Part shown: positions 19,401 to 24,400 of the stretch, piece after piece
How the letters are laid out: each line of letters opens with the position of its first letter
How positions within the stretch are numbered: the first letter of the stretch is position 1
NCBI GenBank assembly: GCA_903813345.2
Contig: CAIIXF020000111.1
Coordinates: 1-28,000 of the forward strand
Origin: Owenia fusiformis
Taxonomy: Eukaryota; Annelida; Polychaeta; Sabellida; Oweniidae
Direction of reading: 5' to 3'
DNA: 28,000 nucleotides
Made by a program: the position numbers and the translations under genes
The notes under the pieces: generated by a model
What the model was told of the DNA's origin: nothing
The model's database searches: none
The model's input: the letters and a program-made list of their open reading frames with translations, nothing else

Positions 19401-19802
19401 TTCTGCGTTTTAAATGCTCTACAGGGATTCTTTATCTTCTTGTTCCGATGTCTCCTCTATCCTGAAGCCCAGGCGGCTTGGAGGCAACTTCTAAGGACTG
19501 GAACATTCAAAAAGCATAGAGGAACTCGCTCTATTTCAAGTTCGAGCTCCAAAGTGGCGGAGACTCATGTAAAGTCGAAGTATAATAAAGATACAGTGTT
19601 TGCGTCTGGTTCAAGGGTAGTGCATAAAACCAACAATGTGTGGAAGCATGATCACGACATACGACCACTTTCAATGAAATATGGCCGACCGGAAGTAAAT
19701 ATTGACCCGGATGTGGGACCTTTCGAGTTCAAAGATGAAAAGGCTCGTTATTTGTTGAATAATTCCAATAGACAAAACCCAGATCTCATGACAAGATTAT
19801 AA
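3869..19802 (+). CDS. Adhesion GPCR with cadherin, FN3, 46 EGF, HRM, GAIN/GPS and 7TM domains (5' partial)
   Basis: This is a cell-surface receptor of the adhesion GPCR (class B2) family. Its long extracellular stalk should bind ligands or neighbouring cells, and its GAIN-7TM module should signal through G proteins. Fifteen exons join in one frame: 3869-4495, 4827-5126, 6017-6667, 8509-13026, 14207-14341, 14896-15092, 15298-15521, 16439-16604, 16753-17142, 17406-17530, 18086-18269, 18460-18595, 18736-18805, 18979-19109, 19264-19802. All junctions are GT-AG with matching phases, and the sum gives 2796 codons plus TAA. The first five visible exons start in phase 1, and the first four are symmetric 1-1 modules, typical of shuffled extracellular domains. 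The protein enters the window mid-chain, so no start or signal peptide is seen. Domain positions in in-window residues: cadherins 1-208, FN3 209-308, EGFs 309-2075, HRM about 2078-2142, GAIN 2143-2402, 7TM from about 2410. It is not assigned to a vertebrate subfamily. Confidence 0.93.
4496..4826. other. Intron between cadherin and FN3 exons
   Basis: Plain AT-rich intron of 331 bases with GT-AG ends and a polypyrimidine tract before 4826. No repeats or exon-like frames were noticed. Confidence 0.7.
4827..5126 (+). CDS. Receptor exon 2: fibronectin type III domain
   Basis: This exon is bounded by TTTTAG (to 4826) and GTGAGC (from 5127), phase 1 to 1. Its roughly 100 residues show an FN3 beta-sandwich pattern: [18 protein letters not shown] at the start (A/B strands with the conserved Trp), YYLEFW in the middle, and [17 protein letters not shown] near the end, where FN3 domains carry Tyr-x-Val-x-Ala-x-Asn-x-x-Gly. 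Two extra Cys (in EFC and SPCW) and one at RIC are not standard. An FN3 between cadherins and an EGF array is unusual for this family. Confidence 0.85.
5127..6016. other. Intron between FN3 and first EGF exon, with MITE insertion
   Basis: This 890-base intron runs from the donor GTGAGC at 5127 to the acceptor TTTGCAG ending at 6016. Its centre is occupied by the 288-bp inverted-repeat element at 5445-5732. Open frames here are chance frames through the transposon and have no recognisable protein. Confidence 0.75.
5445..5732. mobile_element. 288-bp MITE with 11-bp target duplication
   Basis: The ends AAGGAGGATTGGCTCCAAG (5445-5463) and its reverse complement (5714-5732) are perfect. The inverted repeat continues with few mismatches to about 38 bp (to 5483, paired with 5695). 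The element is flanked by GGGGCTATACT (5434-5444) and GGGGCTATAAT (5733-5743), an 11-bp direct repeat with one mismatch that reads as the target-site duplication. It has no coding capacity. A duplication of about 9-11 bp would fit a Mutator-like parent better than mariner or hAT; that family call is inference. Confidence 0.85.
6017..6667 (+). CDS. Receptor exon 3: EGF repeats 1-6 (sixth split)
   Basis: This exon runs from acceptor TTTGCAG (to 6016) to donor GTAACA (from 6668), phase 1 to 1. It encodes five whole EGF repeats and most of a sixth, each with six Cys at a spacing of about 38 residues. These are the first class of repeat: they open with the (F/Y)-(N/D)-P-C type linker and lack the Asp-x-Asn-Glu calcium motif. 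Repeats 2, 5 and 6 carry an Asn-x-Ser/Thr sequon two residues after the third Cys. The split sixth repeat (ending in CDCPQ) is completed by the next exon, which starts with G-YYGNEC. Confidence 0.95.
6668..8508. other. Intron splitting EGF repeat 6, with foldback element
   Basis: This 1841-base intron is the longest in the receptor gene. The inverted-repeat element at 6831-7416 fills its first part; the rest (about 7420-8508) is AT-rich sequence without repeats I can name. It ends in TTATTTCAG at 8508. No exon-like frame with EGF cysteines was found inside. Confidence 0.75.
6831..7416. mobile_element. Foldback / MITE-like element with central perfect palindrome
   Basis: The left end TTACCC..CTATCACACC and following AAACTAGTTCT (6831-6859) is matched in reverse complement at about 7388-7416, with two or three mismatches over about 29 bp. 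A perfect 24-bp palindrome centred on ATCGAT lies near the middle (7089-7112). Internal diverged copies of a motif with TTCGTAAACAGA and CACAGTTTAAAACCG appear near 7150-7210 and 7297-7365, so the interior contains direct repeats. No protein is encoded and no clear target duplication is seen. Confidence 0.75.
8509..13026 (+). CDS. Receptor exon 4: giant 4.5-kb exon, EGF repeats 6-45
   Basis: One uninterrupted 4518-base exon (acceptor TTATTTCAG to 8508, donor GTAACT from 13027, phase 1 to 1) completes repeat 6, encodes repeats 7-44 and begins repeat 45. Repeats 7-17 are of the N-glycan class. Repeat 18 (about 9793-9971) has 31 residues between its third and fourth Cys instead of about 8-10, including WPPTVPTE, and acts as a boundary. 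From about 9972 every repeat opens with an INECASNPC-type calcium-binding start, and nearly all show the O-glucose consensus C-x-S-x-P-C, as in Notch. Length drift (the CTYGTC, CQFGTC and [10 protein letters not shown] loops) shows individual repeats diverging. Calcium-binding arrays like this usually form a stiff rod. Confidence 0.96.
13027..14206. other. Intron splitting EGF repeat 45, with small MITE
   Basis: This 1180-base intron carries the 283-bp inverted-repeat element at 13690-13972. The rest is AT-rich, and short frames such as the one near 13431 have no recognisable protein. It ends at the acceptor ATTATAG (14206). Confidence 0.75.
13690..13972. mobile_element. 283-bp MITE with hairpin-rich interior
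   Basis: The ends ACTGGTCCTCACCTAGTTAT (13690-13709) and ATAACAAGGTGGGGACCAGT (13953-13972) are inverted repeats with two mismatches, and both are followed inward by AAA/TTT. TTAAAT words flank both sides and may be the target duplication. Two further hairpins lie inside: 13706-13730 (a perfect 10-bp stem with a 5-base loop) and 13880-13926 (about 20-bp arms around AATTC with one mismatch). It is noncoding. Confidence 0.75.
14207..14341 (+). CDS. Receptor exon 5: end of EGF 45 and EGF 46
   Basis: This 135-base exon (acceptor ATTATAG, donor GTAAAG, phase 1 to 1) completes repeat 45 with KNCEIN and adds a last calcium-binding repeat starting [15 protein letters not shown] and ending VHCEHK. 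It is exactly one module in length. The next exon starts the juxtamembrane receptor core. Confidence 0.93.
14342..14895. other. Intron before the HRM exon
   Basis: An AT-rich intron of 554 bases; nothing repeated or coding was recognised. The acceptor TTTTCAAAG (to 14895) is my choice because it keeps phase 1 and places the first HRM Cys just inside the exon. Confidence 0.6.
14896..15092 (+). CDS. Receptor exon 6: hormone-receptor motif (HRM) domain
   Basis: The exon enters in phase 1 and leaves in phase 0 at donor GTATGTGG (15093). Its 65 residues show the HRM cysteine/tryptophan pattern: [35 protein letters not shown]. In adhesion GPCRs this small domain sits just before GAIN and helps fold or tether the stalk. 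The start is inferred from phase, since the upstream bases also stay open. Confidence 0.85.
15298..15521 (+). CDS. Receptor exon 7: GAIN subdomain A, first part
   Basis: This exon follows acceptor CATTCAG (to 15297) and ends before GTGATT at 15522, phase 0 to 2. The 74 full codons are helical and polar, for example [26 protein letters not shown] and [13 protein letters not shown], as expected for the alpha-helical half of a GAIN domain. It is short and has no ATG near its start, so simple open-frame searches miss it. The phase match on both sides supports it. Confidence 0.85.
15522..16438. other. GAIN intron almost filled by an inverted-repeat element
   Basis: This 917-base intron consists mainly of the element at 15543-16335. 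An open frame that runs from about 16257 into the next exon is intron sequence up to 16438 and is not coding there. The acceptor is TGTTCTAG (to 16438). Confidence 0.75.
15543..16335. mobile_element. Mariner-ended palindromic element inside the GAIN intron
   Basis: The left edge is TA followed by CAGGGTGTCCAATAAA (15543-15560), a mariner-type terminus also present at 75-92. From 15608 to about 15842 the sequence is repeated in reverse complement at about 16098-16335. Matching words include TGGTTATCGCAAACAATTTC, TATCTTTTAGATC.ATTCATTATCT and TTTTCACCAAAAATGCAA. The arms are diverged, with indels. No matching right-hand CAGGG terminus was found before the exon at 16439, so the right end may be lost. 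Confidence 0.75.
16439..16604 (+). CDS. Receptor exon 8: GAIN domain middle part
   Basis: Phase 2 to 0, between acceptor TGTTCTAG and donor GTACAA (16605). It reads on from the previous exon as an Arg codon split by the intron, then [23 protein letters not shown] and [14 protein letters not shown]. This is the transition from helical subdomain A to the beta-sandwich subdomain B. About 56 residues. Confidence 0.88.
16753..17142 (+). CDS. Receptor exon 9: GAIN subdomain B with GPS motif
   Basis: Phase 0 exon (acceptor TTTTACAG, donor GTAAGT), 130 residues. It holds the beta strands of subdomain B and the [18 protein letters not shown], then [16 protein letters not shown]. Self-cleavage in this family occurs before the Thr/Ser of a His-Leu-Thr/Ser triplet; here the triplet is His-Met-Thr (Thr at 17122-17124, in-window residue 2396). 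Two of the usual four GPS cysteines are missing: the Cys after the Trp-region Gly is Val, and the second Cys of Cys-x-Cys is Ser. The segment after the Thr (GFSILF) would be the tethered agonist. Confidence 0.92.
17406..17530 (+). CDS. Receptor exon 10: linker and transmembrane helix 1
   Basis: Acceptor TTATTTAG (to 17405), donor GTGAGT (17531), phase 0 to 2. It encodes [13 protein letters not shown] and then the hydrophobic helix [19 protein letters not shown] with TIITYSMFK, very close to TM1 of adhesion GPCRs. Confidence 0.93.
17531..18085. other. Intron after TM1
   Basis: A 555-base AT-rich intron. A hydrophobic-looking open frame at about 17602-17910 is not supported by splice sites and has no family resemblance. 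The acceptor is TTTCAG at 18085. Confidence 0.7.
18086..18595 (+). CDS. Receptor exons 11 and 12: TM2 and TM3
   Basis: Exon 11 (18086-18269, phase 2 to 0) carries the first intracellular loop and TM2, with [20 protein letters not shown] and a Cys (LCMAVA) at the top of TM3. Exon 12 (18460-18595, phase 0 to 1) carries [24 protein letters not shown], the hallmark TM3 of adhesion GPCRs. The two exons are parted by a 190-base intron with donor GTAAGA and acceptor ATTTTAG. The TM3 Cys normally pairs with the Cys of extracellular loop 2, which is present in exon 14. Confidence 0.93.
18736..19109 (+). CDS. Receptor exons 13 and 14: TM4, extracellular loop 2 and TM5
   Basis: Exon 13 (18736-18805, phase 1 to 2) gives [22 protein letters not shown]. 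Exon 14 (18979-19109, phase 2 to 1) gives [19 protein letters not shown] and a hydrophobic TM5 ending KPRSRG. The loop-2 Cys is kept, but the Trp that usually follows it in this family (Cys-Trp-Leu) is Arg here. The splice sites are GTGAGT (18806), TTTCAG (18978) and GTAAGA (19110). Confidence 0.92.
19264..19802 (+). CDS. Receptor exon 15: TM6, TM7 and cytoplasmic tail
   Basis: The last exon starts after ATTTCAG (19263) and ends at TAA (19800-19802). It contains [13 protein letters not shown] (TM6) and [19 protein letters not shown] (TM7), both class-defining, then [12 protein letters not shown] and a polar tail of roughly 110 residues. The tail is rich in Ser and Lys (SISSSSSK) and lacks domains. 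The last residues, MTRL, fit a class I PDZ-binding motif (Ser/Thr-x-hydrophobic at the C terminus). Confidence 0.95.
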
Positions 19803-21340
19803 TGACAATGTTATAAGTAATCGATTAAAGTTGAACTATGATGTATATTGTCGACGTGCAACATTGGATTTATATGTGGCATGTATGGCTGGCTATAGAT
19901 GTCAAAAGTATTTATAATTATTCGATATTGTGTTCAAATATATATTGTAATTCTTACACAAAAAGTGTTGTTCTGTTTTTTAATTGATAGAAGTATTTTG
20001 GGTACCAGTGCATTGATTGAATATTCAGCCTATATTCAGAAACCTACTTGTACATCTTTTCATTGTCGAAGTAACATTATTTTTCATCCCACCACGGTCA
20101 TATCCACCAATGTGAAAAAACCTTTTCCGAAGGCTGTAACACAAGGTAGGACACCCCACTACTGCTGCCGATGTCGCAACTCTTCAATTTTAATATATGA
20201 ACGCACAAGTGCCAAAGGAAAAGGATCAACTATTGTTACATGACCAAACAAGACGGGTTAAGAGTTTGAACCCAACAAGATAGGTTTAGGTGCATTTTAA
20301 GACACTAACATAATACACGTATGCTCCTGGATGGTCACAATGCTTATTAAGTACAAGATTAGTATGGGAGCAAAGGTCATTCCGTGTCCTTTTTAGAGGC
20401 GAGCTAAGCGACATATATTTTCATGACCCATACGTGATACCTACAAGAAAAATGATGTTGGCAATTCTGAATCCGCGACGGTGTTGCTATGGTAACCAAG
20501 TAAATATGCCACGCCCACTTTTAGGGGCTCTTTGCAGCATTGTGACCATCATATATCGTTTTCTTTGCATTGATGAATAGTCAGTTTCGAAGAATAAAAA
20601 GTTGAACAGCATTAAGCAATGGCATTAGACAAGAAAGTTTTGTCACTTGAAAACACTTTAAAACAAATTACTCTATCATATCCAAGTTCACGGTACAAAA
20701 CTCTTGTTACTATTCAGGCAATCAAAATGACCTTTAGATATACACAACCCGGGATACACAAGGAGGGATGTTGTTTATTTGTAGTTTATTTGTACCATTG
20801 TTCTTTACAAGTCAAAACATGTAACGACACTATAGATCATCTACATTGAACTATATCTACTGGTTTGTGTTGAGTGCAAAACACTTTACTTTGTACCAAA
20901 AGACAATCAAATTGGTCTTAGAATGTGTACATGTGTAGGGTAACAGGTGTTTTATTTTAGTTTGCTTGCAATGACAAGGTGTTTTTTGATGATATCGTTA
21001 TAACATACATCTGAAGGGCCCTTCTTTACAGTCAAACTGCACTGTTGCATTCAAATATTTCACAACTGCCAGAATAAAAGTTCAACCTCATGAAGGAGGT
21101 GTCAATATTCTTTTCTGGTGAATCTAAGGCTACTGATGTTGCAGAGGGAACATTTCTAGAGGTGTATATTGGTATGAATGTGTGTCGATGGAATAAATAG
21201 GATATGATCTTATGATTACATCGATGTAATATTGTTTTATGGAATCAACATCTGTGTAAACATAAGTTTAGCAGTACAGATAACAAAATACGTAACTACA
21301 ATTATATTCTGAGATAAACCAAAAAGGAGAAGCATCGGAC
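19803..21340. other. 3' UTR of the receptor and intergenic/upstream region of the transporter
   Basis: About 1.5 kb without a recognisable exon. Candidate polyadenylation hexamers lie at 19824 (ATTAAA), 20593, 21073 and 21192 (AATAAA); I cannot tell which is used. An RFX X-box-like site (20483-20496) and a CCACGCCC box just after it suggest promoter sequence for the downstream transporter. Short open frames at 19899 and 20619 have no family resemblance. A 5' noncoding exon of the transporter could also lie here. Confidence 0.55.
20483..20496. promoter_or_regulatory. RFX X-box-like site
   Basis: GTTGCTATGGTAAC is an imperfect palindrome with two half sites (GTTGCT and GGTAAC) around AT, matching the X-box bound by RFX factors. 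It lies about 845 bases upstream of the transporter start codon and about 10 bases before a CCACGCCC box (KLF/Sp-like). RFX sites are typical of promoters of ciliary genes. Function is inferred from the motif only. Confidence 0.45.
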
Positions 21341-21412
21341 ATGGTTGCGAATTCTGAACCAATATGGCTTCCATCCATCTGCGGAAATTCATCTCGAAAA
21401 TGGGCATTCTGG
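21341..21412 (+). CDS. Transporter exon 1: N-terminal 24 residues
   Basis: The ATG at 21341 stands in a good context (GAC ATG G). It opens 24 codons with ICGNSS and ends in Trp (TGG) directly before the donor GTAAGC (21413), phase 0, which joins the next exon in frame. The length and features (a Cys-containing start ending in an aromatic before the exon-2 Asp/Asn) match the short first coding exon of MRP1-type genes. No upstream in-frame ATG was seen nearby. It is too short for routine open-frame listing. Confidence 0.75.
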
Positions 21413-24400
21413 GTAAGCACGCGAGATGAATTATAATTAACTGGCCCAACTTTTGAATGCAAATTACGGAATAGGGTTATTATAACAAATATCGCTTTTA
21501 CAGTTATATGTCGGTCATTCGTCCATCTGTACCATCAATTAATTTTGATCTTGTATCCAGGATAATGATCTGACCATCAACACCACTACTCCAGAGTTCA
21601 CATTATGCTTCCAATACACCGTGACAGTGTGGGTTCCAAGTGCATACCTTTGGGTCATCCTTCCTTTCTTTGCCATTTACTTAAACTGGCTTCCAACCGT
21701 TAACACATGGAGAGACAAAAGCTGGATAAACCTCGTCAAAATGGTAAATTAACTTATATCAGAGATTCTTACATCAGTGTTTGTACTTTCAAGATTCTTG
21801 GTGGACGCATATAGAATTTGGACCATATTCAAATTAATTAAAAACATGCTATATTAACCCAACGTTGATAACGTACGTAGACCTACAAATATGGAATATT
21901 TATGTTAACTTCAAAAGTGAAACCGGACTCAAATTTCCATTCATTTTATTGTTATTAGCTTATTTTTATGTTTGTAGCTTTTAGGGTCATTGATAACAGT
22001 AACTTTGATTGTTGATTTTGTGTTTCGTCTTGATGCTGACCCTACCGAGGTTGCCGTTTATCTTGCTTCAGTTCTATCAATTCTAACATCAGTGAGTACA
22101 AAATCCATTACATCAAAAAGCAGTATATTCAGTAAAAGCATTAAAAGTGTAAGTTTATCAACAATTAATGATCAAAAGTACACCACCGAGAATAATAAAG
22201 AACAAAAGTGAAAGCAGAACTCTGAAAAGCACCATCTGTCACAAGAAACCCCAATATCCCAAATGGACTGTGAAACAGTGTCAAATTACTCTCACCACCT
22301 ACTCCCACAATCACACAACCATTACCAAAGTCGAAAACATAACAACAAAGGAACATTTCAGTCATCCTGAAAATTACTGCGGTGTAAAAGGGTAGGAGTT
22401 CCTATTAATTTATGGTCCTACTCCATTGATTTATATGTTGACCCCTTTCCCTTATTATCTTATACACAATCAGGGCCAGTAAGGGCCTTTAAAAAGGGGG
22501 ACCATAATCCCAGGGGGACCATAATTCATGTTTACATGAATTAAACGATGACACTCAGCTTCTTAATGTTTCATAATTGAATGAATTATTTTTCAGTTAT
22601 TAGCAACGATATTGTCCCACATCGAATATAGCAAGAGAATGCATACCTCTTCAGTTCTTCTAATATATTGGTTACTGGCATGTGTAGGAGGACTGGGTCG
22701 ACTTCTCACATATGCCTCAAACACAACAATTGATGTAAGTGTTTCTAACCAGTAGTTTAATAAAAATAATCGTTTCTCATCTTATTCTTAGTTGACATTA
22801 GATATATACGAATTTATGATATTTTCTTGATTTCTTAAGTTCTGGTATTTTCAGACAAGATTTACTGTTTCAGAAGAGTGAGATTCCTCATACAATACTT
22901 TTCTGTATATACTACGTCTCAGCATTTGGTGAACTTCTCTTGCACTTCGTCCCTGACCTGAGAGCAAAAACTGTAGCTGAACAAAGACTGATAGAAAACA
23001 ACCAGGAAAAGATCCCCTTGTTGAAAGCACAACATGAAAGCTTACCCGAGGGGTCGCGGTATGCTGTAGAACTCGCAAGGATTCCCATCAAAGTAACTTG
23101 TATTTCATTTCACAAAAGAGTTATCTATACCTGTTATATCTTCCTCATTGAGTTAATGAAAAAAATTAATACCCTTATTCACACACAAATACACACAATA
23201 AAATAGTATATTATGCAGAGGAATATCTAAATACGAACGAGAAATGTATTCTTCATTTTGTTACAGCAACAGTGTCCTCAAAGATGGGCAACTGCATTTT
23301 CAAGATTCGTTTTCTGGTGGTTTACAAGGTAATGAAAGGGACTTAATATTATGTTATGTGGAACATTGATATCATTGTTACCTTTTCAGATCTTATTAAT
23401 ATAATGCATGATATTGATATCCATCGAATGTAAAAGTTCTTATCGTATGTAAAAGTTAACTGCAATTGTTTCTTGTATTCTTTGCATTTACATGTAGATG
23501 TTGGTTGCGATTTTTCAGTTTAATTATCCAAGGATACAAAAAACCATTGCAGTTCGAAGATTTATGGCCGTTGCGTCTAGAGGATAGCTGTGATTACATT
23601 GTCCCACGTTTCAAGAAGTTCTGGGGTGCTCAACTAAGAAAGGTCCAATCAGTTAGAAGGTATGTCAACTGTCATCTTGGTTTTGTATATTTTCAAAGCG
23701 TTTTACGTGTACGTGTATGTACATGTAATATATCCATTCATAGAAGGTTCGTAAGTCTGAACAGAATGTGAACTTGTTTCAGAGAGCCAACGTATAAATA
23801 CAGCCACAGTAAGTCATATCAAGGCAATGGATACAGTTTATTGGACGAGCAGAGTCACGTGATGACAACCCCGGATGTTAATATACCCAACAGAAAGAGG
23901 CCTAACTTATTATGGGTTTTGATAAGAGCATTTTCGACAGAATATGTCTTTATCGGTGGATTCTGTATGCTGTGTCTCGTCCTCTTCCAGATGTTGCGGC
24001 CACAACTTTTGCAGTAAGATATCAAATGAAAACAAGGCATAAACATGCAAAATGGCACTACCTGTCATTTGTTACAGACGCCGAACACCAGCCGCCGAAC
24101 CCCAAACACCGTCCACAAAATAAGATGGACACAAATTGTGGCAGTGAGATAAAAACAATTTACCGCAAATTGTACTTATATCTTCCTTGCTAACCCAAGC
24201 TATATAAGTCTGTTGACGTATTCATTAGAAGAAAATCAAGGGCCTGCCTGTTGCATTGAAATATGACATTTTGAGACACAACAATTAATTCATTTTTATA
24301 AAATTTCTTTTAAATATTCAATTGGCAGGGACACTAACCAGGCCGTCATTGTTGTGTATTTGTATAGGAGTTTCCTGACCGTTTTATTCCAGATTAATTT

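Noticed and set aside
21081-21193. Alternative start ATG at about 21090 for the transporter
   Set aside because: The peptide lacks MRP N-terminal features and no phase-0 donor clearly fits. The ATG at 21341 with GTAAGC fits better.
22168-22395. Open frame in the transporter intron 22092-22596
   Set aside because: Low-complexity Thr/Lys-rich translation with no resemblance to ABCC proteins. Exons 3 and 4 join without it.
22490-22530. Doubled GGGGGACCATAAT word
   Set aside because: A short tandem duplication without wider structure, probably chance slippage.
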